A DNA stretch of 64,000 bases, from NCBI GenBank assembly GCA_022360955.1, contig JAKSBV010000282.1:1-64000 (forward strand), given 5' to 3'. The position numbers and the translations under genes are program-made. The notes under the pieces were generated by a model. That model worked only from the letters and a program-made list of their open reading frames with translations, had not been told where the DNA came from and ran no database searches. Positions within the stretch are counted from its first letter, which is position 1, and each line of letters starts with the position of its first letter. Source of the DNA: Bacillota bacterium (GTDB lineage Bacteria > Bacillota > Clostridia > SK-Y3). Shown piece by piece: positions 9,545 through 18,821 of the stretch.

Positions 9545-11623
9545 TCATTTCACACTTTCATTCAATGCTTTAATAATGCCTACGTATAAAGCCTCTGCTG
9601 CCTTTTGACGGAATGATTCCTGCTTTAATTTTTCAAGCTCCTGGGGATTTGACATAAAACCTACTTCCACCAACACTGAAGGCATCTTCGTTCTTGTCAA
9701 GACCGCATAATTGTTTTTTCTGACCCTTTTATCCTGCGTACCCAAATACCGTACGAGTTCCGTCTGGATGATTTGAGCCAGTTTTTGTCTTGAAATACCA
9801 TAATCGGCATCGTTTTCAGAAGGATACCAGTATGTTATCGTACCGTTAATCTCCGGATTATTTGTCATAGCATTATTATGTACACTGACAAAGAGTGAGG
9901 CATTGAGGCTGTTGGCATATTCCGGTCTATCTGTCAAGCCCACAAACGTATCTTTCACCCTTGTCATATATACCTTAATCCCTGCGCCTTTCAGCATTTT
10001 ATACAATCTCAAAGAAATATCCAAGTTTAAATCCCTCTCGTAAATCCCTCCGTAAACAGCACCGGGCTCGTTGCCGCCATGACCGGGATCCACTACCACT
10101 ATTTGATTTTTGGCCTTAGGATCGATATCCAGGTCAATTTCCGGCAGGGTGTCCTGCGAAGGCTCTTCTGTTTCAATATCTTCCGGTTTTGCTGCTTTCA
10201 CTTCTATCCTTGTTCTATCACTGTTTTTTTCCGGCTTAACCTTATAAGTATAAGGGTTCTTTGCATTAAAAACGATATCTGTCATTTCGGTTTGCTCATT
10301 TTCAACAATCTCAATATCATAAAAATGATTGTCATTAATATATAGTCTGCCTGTACCCAAGTCCTCATCAGAGGTGGGAACGGACAGAATGTACCGATTG
10401 TTCTTGGTATCTATTTGTTCTTCGTAATCGACATTGTTCAAATTGCGATAGAGGGTTAATTGCGGCCCTTCCTTATTGCTGTAGTATAGATTTTCATAAG
10501 AAGCATGGGTCAATGCCAGCCGGATACCGTCCGACCTTTCCTGAAGCTCAAATTGCGGCTGTCCTCCGACATCAATCACCACCCTGGCCGTATGGCTGTC
10601 CAATTGGCCATACCGAATGGATTGTATAATATCTTCTTCAATGTCATCCTTCTTCTCCCTTATATCCAATTGGCTGAACGGAATATCTATCACAATCCTG
10701 TCGGGATGACTCAGTCTGAAAATATTGGGCTTCTGCACAGCATCCATTTTAATATCCACTCTATTGCTATCTTCCGTTTTGGAAAATACTACACCTGTTA
10801 CCTTGTTGGATTTGCTGCCGAAATCGACGTATAGTTCTTTTTTATCATCAGATAAACCGATATCATAATTTGTCCATGTTTTTAAATCCAGAACAAACCG
10901 GGTAATATTCGGGGAAATTTCAAATTGCGCTGCCCTTATATCTGACAACGAACCATGGTCAACCTCAATATGATTATCCGGGGCATTTAAAATGGCATTT
11001 TCAATATCGAGAACCAATCTTGAAGGTTCCTCCAATTCAAATGAAGAATACTCTTCTATTGCCGCATCGGCCCGGATCACTACTCTTACGGAGGATGCAT
11101 CAACGATATGTTCGATATGATTAATACCGATATCTTCTTGTGTTGCATCCTCTTCAGCAATACAATCAATTGTAATAAGTCTTTCCTCCCCTTGCCATCC
11201 TACTTCCATACCAAGGGTTTCTCCTACAAAACGTGCAGGGATCATGGTTCTGTCGTTAATAATTTTTGCAGCTATCTCCATCACATGGGGCTGCCCGTTT
11301 ACGATAGCAGTTGTACTATCGATATCCAGCAAAATCTCCGTATCGTCCATAGAAATCCCTACCTGCGCCTTGCCACCGTCCCACGTCACTTCTGCACCAA
11401 GCTTTTCAAATACGGCCCTGGCAGGCACAACCGACCGATCATTAAAGATAATCGGCGGCATATCCGCCTCCACTCTCTCACCGTTAACTTGAAGTGATGT
11501 AGGTGCAGCCGCATATGTATGCCACTGACCGTCATAATAATATTTTGTCACTTCTTCTGCTAACACCGGTATATGTATGCATAGTATCATCATAACTATT
11601 ATAAACTTCACAAACCGTTTCAC
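9545..11623 (-). CDS. N-acetylmuramoyl-L-alanine amidase, AMIN and Amidase_3 domains (copy 2)
   Basis: A 692-residue paralogue of the preceding gene with the same architecture: signal peptide (to about LAEE), copper-amine-oxidase-like N domain, AMIN-type region and C-terminal Amidase_3 domain. The active-site pattern is complete: DPGHGGNEPG, YERDLNLD, SVHNNA, VEVGFMSN. Long stretches are identical between the copies in the N domain and the AMIN region (QPQFELQE.SDGIRL); the catalytic domains differ more. GTG start with AAAGGGGAA upstream. Tandem duplication is the simplest origin; different timing, for example growth versus sporulation, is possible but not shown. Confidence 0.93.
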   Translation of the reverse strand: MKRFVKFIIVMMILCIHIPVLAEEVTKYYYDGQWHTYAAAPTSLQVNGERVEADMPPIIFNDRSVVPARAVFEKLGAEVTWDGGKAQVGISMDDTEILLDIDSTTAIVNGQPHVMEIAAKIINDRTMIPARFVGETLGMEVGWQGEERLITIDCIAEEDATQEDIGINHIEHIVDASSVRVVIRADAAIEEYSSFELEEPSRLVLDIENAILNAPDNHIEVDHGSLSDIRAAQFEISPNITRFVLDLKTWTNYDIGLSDDKKELYVDFGSKSNKVTGVVFSKTEDSNRVDIKMDAVQKPNIFRLSHPDRIVIDIPFSQLDIREKKDDIEEDIIQSIRYGQLDSHTARVVIDVGGQPQFELQERSDGIRLALTHASYENLYYSNKEGPQLTLYRNLNNVDYEEQIDTKNNRYILSVPTSDEDLGTGRLYINDNHFYDIEIVENEQTEMTDIVFNAKNPYTYKVKPEKNSDRTRIEVKAAKPEDIETEEPSQDTLPEIDLDIDPKAKNQIVVVDPGHGGNEPGAVYGGIYERDLNLDISLRLYKMLKGAGIKVYMTRVKDTFVGLTDRPEYANSLNASLFVSVHNNAMTNNPEINGTITYWYPSENDADYGISRQKLAQIIQTELVRYLGTQDKRVRKNNYAVLTRTKMPSVLVEVGFMSNPQELEKLKQESFRQKAAEALYVGIIKALNESVK

Positions 11624-11750
11624 TGTTATTCCCCTTTATCCCATTATCTTCTGATGCTTGTTTTCAATGTGATTATTCGACATAATATTTTTTTTTCCTC
11701 CATTTACTCATAAATTGTAAAGCATTTGTAATGTTTTTTATGCTCATATA

Positions 11751-11788
11751 AAAAATGACCTTACACTTTTAAGAAAAAGTATAAGGCC
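11751..11788 (-). terminator. Terminator after the 105-aa hypothetical gene
   Basis: On the minus strand GGCCTTATACTTTT pairs with AAAAGTGTAAGGTC around TCTT, followed by ATTTTTTAT. It lies just behind the stop at 11811. Confidence 0.8.
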
Positions 11789-11810
11789 TTTATAACATGC
11801 TATATAGAAT

Positions 11811-12128
11811 TTAGGATTGTCTATTATCATCATCTTTAAGGTTCCGAAAAAAAGTGCCATAATGCCTGCTGTAAGAAGTATGTTCATTCTCTTGATAATG
11901 AAGATTTGCCATGATCCTTACAATATGGGCATTGTTATCATGCTGAATTTGGATGTTGCCGGGTTTTGCGTCATCACCTCTGTTTTCAAGATAATAGGTG
12001 ATAAACTCAGAGGCTACCTCATCGGTATACCGGTCATATACCGCTTCAAATTCCTTTTCCGGTATTTCAAGGGTTATTGCATACAGTCCGTTGTGAACGC
12101 TTCTTGTTTCCAAAACACTGTTTAACAT
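11811..12128 (-). CDS. Hypothetical protein, 105 aa
   Basis: A soluble acidic and His/Asn-rich protein with no membrane segment or motif I recognise. It begins MLNSVLETRSVHNG and contains KEFEAVYDRYTDEVASEF and RHYGTFFRNL. The ATG at 12128 has AAGGAG about 12 bases upstream; the longer reading from 12164 lacks a ribosome site. It has its own terminator and lies between amidase copy 2 and the ruv cluster. Confidence 0.6.
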   Translation of the reverse strand: MLNSVLETRSVHNGLYAITLEIPEKEFEAVYDRYTDEVASEFITYYLENRGDDAKPGNIQIQHDNNAHIVRIMANLHYQENEHTSYSRHYGTFFRNLKDDDNRQS

Positions 12129-12257
12129 AGGGCCATGCCACTCCTTTTTATTTGAAATGCACATTCTTAGGTTGTAGTACGCTGTTTTTATTGTGCACTA
12201 AAAAGGGTTAAAATATAATAGGCATATACACCGCTTAACTAGCATAACAGCTTCCCA

Positions 12258-12479
12258 TTAGAAAAGTTTCTTGAAAAGATTTGCTAAAATGCTTAACACA
12301 ACACTGATAACAATACAAGTAACAATGGGAAAGTAAAATGAAAAAGAGCCTTTTTTAACGGCAATATCCCCGGGCAGCTTGCCCAGCCCTATCTTGTCGG
12401 CAAAACTGATAGCAAGTCCAATGATGATCAGCACAACACCAACCGTTATAATCATTCTGCCGATAGATGAAAAATCCAT
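12258..12479 (-). CDS. DUF2905 family small membrane protein
   Basis: A 73-residue protein with two hydrophobic segments (about 7-27 and 47-67) and the family-typical GLGKLPGDIAVKKGSFSFYFP between them. DUF2905 members often lie beside ruvB, as here; function is unknown. The ATG at 12479 has AGGAGGG eight bases upstream. The GTG at 12488 would sit on the ribosome site itself. Confidence 0.88.
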   Translation of the reverse strand: MDFSSIGRMIITVGVVLIIIGLAISFADKIGLGKLPGDIAVKKGSFSFYFPIVTCIVISVVLSILANLFKKLF

Positions 12480-12642
12480 TTTGTACACCCTCCTTCTTGT
12501 ATGGATAGCTCCTTCACACAGCCTCTATCATCGCTTCTAAGCCACAAAACCCTTAATCCTCAGCCCTAAACAATCACAATCTCTATCCCTTGTACATTGG
12601 CACCTTCCCCGCTGCTCCTCACACCCCACTCCAAACCCCCAA

Positions 12643-13674
12643 CTACTTCTTATCAAAAGTCAACTGATTCCTCTCCTCACGCTGAATCCCAAAATGTCTA
12701 AAAGCCAGCTCGGTCACCGTTCTGCCCCGTGGCGTCCTATTGATAAACCCCAGTTGCAAAAGGTACGGCTCATATACATCTTCTATGGTATTGCTCTCCT
12801 CACCGATAGAAGCGGCAAGCGTATCCAGTCCTACAGGACCGCCTCCGAACTTCTCGATAATGGACAATATCATTCTTCTATCCAAAGAATCCAACCCGAT
12901 TTTGTCGACCTCCAGCATTTTCAATGCTTTATCCGCAACTTCCGTTGTAATAACCCCATCTGCCTTGACCTGTGCATAATCCCGCACTCGTTTTAGCAAA
13001 CGGTTTGCAATTCTAGGTGTTCCCCTGGAACGCCGGGCAATCTCTTCCGCACCTTTGGGGTCAACGGCTACCCCTAATATACCGGCTGAGCGTATTACAA
13101 TACGCTGCAATTCTTCTGTACTATATAGTTCCAGCCTGCTCATAACACCAAATCGATCTCTAAGAGGTGAAGTCAACAACCCTGCCCGTGTAGTCGCACC
13201 AATCAACGTAAACTTCGGCAAATCCAAACGGATCGAACGTGCACTCGGTCCTTTCCCAATAATGATATCCAGCGCATAATCTTCCATTGCAGGATAAAGA
13301 ATTTCCTCCACACTTCTGTTCAATCGATGAATTTCGTCGATAAACAGGACATCGTGCTGCCCCAGGTTAGTGAGAATAGCCGCCAGATCACCGGGCTTTT
13401 CGATCGCAGGACCGGACGTTATGCGAATACTGACCCCCATTTCGTTTGCAATAATGTTGGCCAGGGTGGTTTTGCCCAGCCCGGGAGGTCCGTATAACAA
13501 CACATGGTCCAACGCTTCTTTTCGTCTTTTCGAGGCCTCTATAAAAATCGTGAGATTTTCCTTCGCCTTGCTCTGTCCGATATATTCATCCAGCGTTCTG
13601 GGTCTCAAGCCGGTCTCCATGTCTACATCTTCTTCCGTTAACTGCGTTGTAATAATTCTTTCATCAAAATCCAT
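12643..13674 (-). CDS. ruvB: Holliday junction branch migration ATPase RuvB
   Basis: A 343-residue AAA+ motor of the RuvAB complex, which drives branch migration of Holliday junctions. Walker A GPPGLGKT is at residues 62-69, Walker B DEIH near 113-116, sensor 1 GATTRAG follows, and the winged-helix DNA-binding domain with RTPRGR is at the C terminus. ATG with GAAGGTGA upstream. Third in the order ruvC-ruvA-ruvB on the minus strand, followed by the DUF2905 gene. Confidence 0.98.
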   Translation of the reverse strand: MDFDERIITTQLTEEDVDMETGLRPRTLDEYIGQSKAKENLTIFIEASKRRKEALDHVLLYGPPGLGKTTLANIIANEMGVSIRITSGPAIEKPGDLAAILTNLGQHDVLFIDEIHRLNRSVEEILYPAMEDYALDIIIGKGPSARSIRLDLPKFTLIGATTRAGLLTSPLRDRFGVMSRLELYSTEELQRIVIRSAGILGVAVDPKGAEEIARRSRGTPRIANRLLKRVRDYAQVKADGVITTEVADKALKMLEVDKIGLDSLDRRMILSIIEKFGGGPVGLDTLAASIGEESNTIEDVYEPYLLQLGFINRTPRGRTVTELAFRHFGIQREERNQLTFDKK

Positions 13675-13759
13675 TTATTTTCACCTTCTCCGCTTTCCAT
13701 AAGTACATTCAAACACTCATCTCATATGCTTCAAACATACGTATCATACCAGACGTCTA

Positions 13760-14353
13760 TTACAACATCTTTTTTAAAGCCTGTTTAATAATTTCTTCCA
13801 CTTCCAATCCTTCGGTTTGAACCGCTTGAACCGCCTTCGCGGCTTCTCCCGCCGAATACCCCAGAACCACTAACGCATGAACCGCTTCCGAGGAATCATT
13901 GGCAGGCACTGCAAAATCATTCTGAGTTTGCTGCATATCTATTAATTCCTGCGATTTGATTTTATCCTTTAATTCCAAAATAATACGTTCCGCAAGCTTT
14001 TTCCCGATACCCGGTGCCTTTGTGATGGTCTTAGCGTCCGAAGCAACCACCGCCAATGCAAACGCAGATGCAGATATGGTCGATAGTATGCCCAACGCCG
14101 CTTTTGGCCCTACACCTGAAACCGATATAAGCAGCTCAAACATTGACAGCTGCTCTTGGCTAATAAATCCGTACAAATCCATAATGTCTTCCCTTATATG
14201 CAAATAAGTAAACACCTTCACCTCTTGATGCAGCTGCGGTAATTTTTGCATGGTAGAGGTTGACGTATAAACCTTGTATCCTACTCCCGTTACATCTATG
14301 ATAATATGATTTTCACCAATAAACTCCAGCTTCCCCTTTAAATATGCAAACAA
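13760..14353 (-). CDS. ruvA: Holliday junction binding protein RuvA
   Basis: A 197-residue junction-recognition subunit. It has the N-terminal OB fold (FAYLKGKLEF, VTGVGYKVY), helix-hairpin-helix motifs (LLISVSGVGPKAAL, ITKAPGIGKKLAERI) and the C-terminal RuvB-binding three-helix domain (EAVHALVVLGYSAGEAAKAV). The start is a TTG at 14353, chosen because AAAGGAG lies eight bases upstream and it restores the family's usual N terminus; the longer reading from 14401 adds 16 unrelated residues. Confidence 0.96.
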   Translation of the reverse strand: MFAYLKGKLEFIGENHIIIDVTGVGYKVYTSTSTMQKLPQLHQEVKVFTYLHIREDIMDLYGFISQEQLSMFELLISVSGVGPKAALGILSTISASAFALAVVASDAKTITKAPGIGKKLAERIILELKDKIKSQELIDMQQTQNDFAVPANDSSEAVHALVVLGYSAGEAAKAVQAVQTEGLEVEEIIKQALKKML

Positions 14354-14442
14354 ATTGTCTCGCTCCTTTAATATGAAATCCCTATACCCACGTTTCACCA
14401 AAAACTTGCCGCCCTGCTGCCGGCTGCGAACCGCAAATCATT

Positions 14443-14474
14443 CTTAATTCTTCATTCTTAATTCTTCGTTAAAC
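14443..14474. repeat. Direct repeat over the 3' end of ruvC
   Basis: Two near-perfect copies of ATTCTTAATTCTTC (plus-strand view) cover the end of ruvC and its stop. Related ATTCATTATTCATTAA-type tracts occur at about 16709-16736, 46614-46626 and 63349-63378. Confidence 0.8.
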
Positions 14475-14941
14475 CGATGGGAGTGCGCATGGCATACCGC
14501 TACCGCCAACGCATCGGCAACATCATCCGGCTTAGGAATCTTATCCAGACATAAAATGGCCTTCACCATTTGCTGTATCTGTGCCTTTTGGGCCCGACCA
14601 TATCCCACCACCGCTTGCTTTACCTGCAAGGGGGTGTATTCAAAGACCTCCAGCCCTGCATTGGCTCCTGCAAGAACAGCTACCCCTCTGCCATGGCCTA
14701 CCGTAATCGCTGTCTTAACATTTGTATTAAAAAATAACTCTTCAATCGAAATAACGTCGGGCTTGTACATACCGATTAATCGACTCATGTCTTCGTATAA
14801 CATTTTTAACCGCTTCGGCAATGGCACACCGGCAGGTGTTGTAATGGCACCATAGTCAATAACACTAAATTTATTTCCCTCATAGTTTATTATACCATAA
14901 CCCACAATAGCAATCCCAGGGTCAATTCCCAATATAATCAT
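14444..14941 (-). CDS. ruvC: Crossover junction endodeoxyribonuclease RuvC
   Basis: A 165-residue resolvase that nicks Holliday junctions symmetrically. Acidic active-site residues are visible: D7 in LGIDPG, the glutamate in SIEELFF, and the aspartates in [15 protein letters not shown]. The second ATG of an ATGATG pair (14941) fits the TGGAGG site at six bases. The last residues after HAHSHRF (NEELRMKN) and the stop lie inside a tandem copy of GAAGAATTAAGAAT, an intergenic repeat, so the tail is repeat-derived. Confidence 0.96.
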   Translation of the reverse strand: MIILGIDPGIAIVGYGIINYEGNKFSVIDYGAITTPAGVPLPKRLKMLYEDMSRLIGMYKPDVISIEELFFNTNVKTAITVGHGRGVAVLAGANAGLEVFEYTPLQVKQAVVGYGRAQKAQIQQMVKAILCLDKIPKPDDVADALAVAVCHAHSHRFNEELRMKN

Positions 14942-14965
14942 CATATACCTCCAGTGTGTAATAGC

Positions 14966-15000
14966 GGGGGGGGATGGGGTGGGGAGTGGGGAGAGTAGAA
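14966..15000. repeat. G-rich intergenic repeat
   Basis: GGGGGGGATGGGGTGGGGAG followed by TGGGGAGAG, directly upstream of ruvC. The same GGAGTGGGGAG-type sequence (or its complement) recurs at about 5437-5468, 6508-6540, 6733-6762, 12605-12650, 15180-15220, 26829-26848, 29628-29735 and 62948-62992, nearly always at gene borders. Confidence 0.75.
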
Positions 15001-15056
15001 CACGCCTGGTAGGCGTCTCATTATACGGTATGGACATTGCATCACAAAAGTTTCTG

Positions 15057-15085
15057 CATATTTATTCAATATAATGAATAAATAT
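15057..15085. promoter_or_regulatory. Perfect A/T-rich palindrome between ruvC and argG
   Basis: ATATTTATTC and GAATAAATAT, ten-base perfect arms around AATATAAT (15058-15085). The GAATAAA half resembles ArgR/AhrC operator halves, but the position about 250 bases before argG and the low complexity make this uncertain. Confidence 0.35.
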
Positions 15086-15232
15086 ATGATTATCCGGTAT
15101 GTTTATAAACTAAAAAATACTCAAAGCTCATTTTTATAAAATATAAATTAGTCTCGAAATACCAAATATACCGCCGGCATAACAACTCCCCGCTCCTCAC
15201 ACCCCTCTCCCTGCTCTTTTTTAAATTCCCTA

Positions 15233-15261
15233 TTGCATATCTATGCATAATCATATATAAT
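15233..15261 (+). promoter_or_regulatory. argG(H) promoter with overlapping palindromic operator
   Basis: -35 TTGCAT (15233-15238), 17-bp spacer, -10 TATAAT (15256-15261). The palindrome TGCATATCTATGCA (15234-15247) overlaps the -35 element and spacer, where a repressor would block polymerase. ArgR/AhrC is the likely candidate given the genes, by inference only. Confidence 0.65.
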
Positions 15262-15338
15262 AAATAAAAAAATAGCTGAATATACACGCTGTATCTTTTC
15301 ACAAAATATATTGTAACATATTGAGGAGGTTTTTGCAT

Positions 15339-16550
15339 ATGAGTAAAAAAGAAAAAGTGATATTAGCCTATTCGGGAGGATTGGACACTTCTATTATCAT
15401 ACCTTGGCTGAAAGAAAATTACGATTATGAAGTAATCGCCGTAGCAGGAGACCTGGGACAAGGTGAAGAGTTGGAACCCCTAAAAGAAAAAGCGATTAAA
15501 ACCGGTGCAAGCAAGATATACATTGAGGATATCCGGGAAGAATTTGTAACCGACTTTATATTTCCTACATTGAAAGCCGGTGCTGTTTACGAAGGAAAAT
15601 ATTTGTTAGGCACCTCTTTTGCAAGACCCTGTATTGCAAAAAGATTGGTGGAAATCGCTGAAAAAGAAGGCGCCGTTGCCATTTGTCATGGGGCAACCGG
15701 AAAAGGAAACGATCAGGTCAGATTTGAACTAACGATCAAAGCCTTAGCACCGCATCTTAAAATTATCGCGCCTTGGAGAATATGGGATATCAAATCCAGA
15801 GACGATGCCATCGATTACGCCCAGGCGAGAAATATTCCCATACCTGTAACAAAAAAAGATAACTACAGTATGGATCGAAACTTATGGCATCTCAGCCATG
15901 AAGGTTCGGATTTGGAAGAACCGTGGAACGAACCCCAATATGATAAAATGCTCAAATTGATGGTTCCCCCTGAAAAAGCGCCGGATCAGCCGACCTATGT
16001 TGAAATTTGCTTTGAGCAGGGTATTCCTAAAAAAGTCAACGGCCAAGAATATGACCCTATCACGCTCATTGAAGTGTTGAACAAACTGGGCGGCGAAAAC
16101 GGAGTCGGTATTGCCGATATAGTGGAAAACAGATTGGTCGGCATGAAATCCAGGGGCGTATATGAAACGCCGGGCGGCACCATCCTTTATACGGCACACC
16201 GGGAATTGGAATATTTGACACTTGATAGACAAACACTTCATTATAAAGAAATGATTGCTACCAAGTTTGCAGAATTGGTTTATGACGGTAATTGGTATAC
16301 GCCTCTGCGCGAGGCCCTCTCCGCTTTCGTGGACAGTACCCAGCAGACCGTTACCGGTACGGTAAGACTTAAACTATATAAGGGAAATTGTATGCCTGCA
16401 GGAACCAAATCCGATTACTCATTATACAGCGAAGAGATAGCTACTTTCGGCAGAGATGAAGTATATAATCAAAAAGACGCCGAAGGCTTTATCAATCTTT
16501 TCGGATTACCGCTAAAGGTAAGGGCAATGGTAATGAAAAAGAATAAATAG
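15339..16550 (+). CDS. argG: Argininosuccinate synthase
   Basis: A 403-residue enzyme joining citrulline and aspartate with ATP to give argininosuccinate. The P-loop-like AYSGGLDTS (residues 10-18), [13 protein letters not shown] and the C-terminal YTPLREAL and LYKGN blocks are those of the family. ATG at 15339 with GAGGAGGT eight bases upstream. First gene of an arginine pair; argH follows after about 250 bases occupied by an inverted-repeat element. Confidence 0.98.
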   Translation: MSKKEKVILAYSGGLDTSIIIPWLKENYDYEVIAVAGDLGQGEELEPLKEKAIKTGASKIYIEDIREEFVTDFIFPTLKAGAVYEGKYLLGTSFARPCIAKRLVEIAEKEGAVAICHGATGKGNDQVRFELTIKALAPHLKIIAPWRIWDIKSRDDAIDYAQARNIPIPVTKKDNYSMDRNLWHLSHEGSDLEEPWNEPQYDKMLKLMVPPEKAPDQPTYVEICFEQGIPKKVNGQEYDPITLIEVLNKLGGENGVGIADIVENRLVGMKSRGVYETPGGTILYTAHRELEYLTLDRQTLHYKEMIATKFAELVYDGNWYTPLREALSAFVDSTQQTVTGTVRLKLYKGNCMPAGTKSDYSLYSEEIATFGRDEVYNQKDAEGFINLFGLPLKVRAMVMKKNK

Positions 16551-16563
16551 CACATATTGTACT

Positions 16564-16766
16564 AGTTCAAATATTGTTACACTAGCCGATTCCAAGGTTA
16601 AAAAATAGTTGAGGGCTGAAAGCTGAGGGTTGATGTTTGAAAACCCAGGGCTAACAGCCCCTAAAACAGCTTATGAATGATTCTTTATGGGAATAATTCA
16701 TAAAGCCCCCAGAATTCATTATTCATTATTCATTAACCTTACGGTTATCTCCACAATATTTGAACT
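16564..16766. mobile_element. Inverted-repeat element between argG and argH
   Basis: Bounded by perfect 14-bp inverted ends AGTTCAAATATTGT (16564-16577) and ACAATATTTGAACT (16753-16766). The interior carries GATTCCAAGG, TTGAGGGCTGAAAGCTGAGG, a TTATGAAT/ATTCATAA hairpin and ATTCATTATTCATTAA. The TTGAGGGCTGA core is shared with the family A elements although the ends differ. It probably lies within the argGH transcript. Confidence 0.65.
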
Positions 16767-16802
16767 AATAACGGTGACCAAAATCAAAGGATGTGAAAAA
16801 GG

Positions 16803-18182
16803 ATGAAATTATGGGGTGGTCGCTTTCAAAAAGCTACAGACCTGATGGTAGACGACTTTCATTCGTCTATCCGATTTGACCGCCGGTTGTATCGCCAGGA
16901 TATTCACGGCAGCATTGCCCATGCAAATATGCTTGGCCAATGTAATGTTATTTCTACAGAAGAATCGGAATTGATTCAAAAAACACTTGCAGCCATCTTA
17001 AAAGATATTGAAGCAGGTGAAATCGAATTTGAAGTGGATGCCGAAGACATCCATATGAATATTGAAAAGATTCTTATTGACAGAATCGGCGAAACGGGTA
17101 AAAAATTACACACGGGCAGGAGTCGAAATGACCAGGTGGCCCTTGATATACGTATGTATTTGAAGGAAGAAATCCATACCATATATCACATGCTTATTCA
17201 GCTTCAAGAAGTACTGCTGACACTAAGTCAAAACCATACGGAAACCATTATGCCCGGCTATACGCACTTGCAAAAGGCACAGCCTGTCACCCTTGCCCAT
17301 CATCTGATGGCTTATTTTCAAATGTTCAGACGGGATATGGAAAGGCTGCAAGACTGCTATAAGAGGACAAATGTCATGCCGTTGGGCTCAGGGGCCCTTG
17401 CAGGTACCACCTATCCTTTTGACAGGAACTTGGTGGCTAAGGAACTGGGATTTGACGATATTACGCAGAACAGTCTTGATGGCGTAAGTGATAGAGATTT
17501 TGCCATTGAACTGCTTTCCGGTTTATCCATTGCAATGATGCATCTTAGTCGTTTTTGTGAAGAACTAATCCTCTGGTCTTCCCATGAATTTTCTTTTGTT
17601 GAAATGGATGACGCCTACAGCACCGGCAGCAGTATTATGCCTCAAAAAAAGAATCCGGACGTTGCAGAATTGATCCGGGGTAAAACCGGTAGAGTCTACG
17701 GCGCTATGATGGCCTTATTGACGACGATGAAAGCTCTTCCCCTCGCCTATAATAAAGATATGCAGGAAGATAAGGAAGCTATTTTCGATGCGGTTGACAC
17801 CGTCAAATTATGCCTTCCCGTATTTACTAAAATGATAGAAACAATCAAAGTAAACAAAGAAAAGATGTATCAAGGTACACAGGGCGGCTTTACCAATGCG
17901 ACCGATGTGGCGGATTACCTTGTAAAAAAAGGACTGCCTTTTAGGGAAGCCCATGAAGTTGTAGGGAAAATGGTATTATATTGCGTGAACCATCAAAAAA
18001 GCCTCGATGCGCTCACTTTGGAAGAGTATCGACGTTGTTCGCCGGTATTTGAAGATGATGTTTATACCGCCATTTCCTTGGAGCAATGCGTAGAAGACAG
18101 AGACCTGCCCGGCGGCCCTGCTAAAAAAGCGGTGCTGAATGCTATTGAAAAAGGAAAACAATATATTGAAGCCGTAAAATGA
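16803..18182 (+). CDS. argH: Argininosuccinate lyase
   Basis: A 459-residue fumarase/aspartase-superfamily lyase that splits argininosuccinate into arginine and fumarate, the last step of arginine synthesis. The signature loop GSSIMPQKKNPD is at residues 274-285; TGRSRNDQVALD and MPGYTHLQKAQPV are also present. ATG with AAAGGATG upstream. It ends at a strong terminator. Confidence 0.98.
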   Translation: MKLWGGRFQKATDLMVDDFHSSIRFDRRLYRQDIHGSIAHANMLGQCNVISTEESELIQKTLAAILKDIEAGEIEFEVDAEDIHMNIEKILIDRIGETGKKLHTGRSRNDQVALDIRMYLKEEIHTIYHMLIQLQEVLLTLSQNHTETIMPGYTHLQKAQPVTLAHHLMAYFQMFRRDMERLQDCYKRTNVMPLGSGALAGTTYPFDRNLVAKELGFDDITQNSLDGVSDRDFAIELLSGLSIAMMHLSRFCEELILWSSHEFSFVEMDDAYSTGSSIMPQKKNPDVAELIRGKTGRVYGAMMALLTTMKALPLAYNKDMQEDKEAIFDAVDTVKLCLPVFTKMIETIKVNKEKMYQGTQGGFTNATDVADYLVKKGLPFREAHEVVGKMVLYCVNHQKSLDALTLEEYRRCSPVFEDDVYTAISLEQCVEDRDLPGGPAKKAVLNAIEKGKQYIEAVK

Positions 18183-18232
18183 TTCAAACGCCGGAACTAC
18201 CCGGATTTTTGAAAGATCTTGATATATGAAAT

Positions 18233-18280
18233 AAGGCGAAAATGCATATGGTTGTGCATTTTCGCCTTGCTTTTTATTTA
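18233..18280 (+). terminator. argH terminator
   Basis: A 14-bp stem, AAGGCGAAAATGCA with TGCATTTTCGCCTT, loop TATGGTTG, then GCTTTTTATTTA. Confidence 0.93.
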
Positions 18281-18307
18281 GAGATATATGGAAAACACTT
18301 TATATAC

Positions 18308-18751
18308 TTATTTTTTGCTTTCATCCCAGATCATGATAGATAATTGCAATACAATCAATATTAATAAGATATTGGGCAATAAACCGGCTGGCCTTATTAA
18401 TGATGAACCTATTATCCTTTTTATCTCTTCATCGTCCAAATTATACCTTACTAATACTCTATATGCTTGTTGACCAAAATACACTATCTGTAAAATAAGG
18501 TAATACACTATTGTACAAATACAAAATTTATATTTTGCATTTGTAGATTTAATTTTATTTAATCCTAATAAGATTGCATATACGATTATATATACGTTAT
18601 ATGTTAAAAATAATATTTTTTCAATATTCGGATTGGTGATTAGATCCATAATATCTAAATCTAGTAAAATGATTGCATATATTAACCCTATGATATACAC
18701 TACTATACCGGCTAACAATATACCCTTTGTTTTTCTCGCCACTGAATTCAT
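18308..18751 (-). CDS. Hypothetical four-helix membrane protein
   Basis: A 147-residue protein with four hydrophobic segments (about 9-31, 43-63, 76-94 and 125-142) joined by short polar loops. I recognise no family. ATG start at 18751 is close to AAAGGGGC; a GTG three codons later would be better spaced. Noticeably A/T-rich compared with argH. It begins the accessory-looking stretch between argH and spoIVA. Confidence 0.65.
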   Translation of the reverse strand: MNSVARKTKGILLAGIVVYIIGLIYAIILLDLDIMDLITNPNIEKILFLTYNVYIIVYAILLGLNKIKSTNAKYKFCICTIVYYLILQIVYFGQQAYRVLVRYNLDDEEIKRIIGSSLIRPAGLLPNILLILIVLQLSIMIWDESKK

Positions 18752-18821
18752 GCCCCTTTATGTTAATTATTCTAATATCTTAATTACACGGTTATCCATA
18801 CTTTGAAATCTAAAACTATAT

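Noticed and set aside
15090-15338. An 82-codon minus-strand frame upstream of argG
   Set aside because: It covers the argG promoter, ribosome site and a G-rich repeat, and has no ribosome site of its own.
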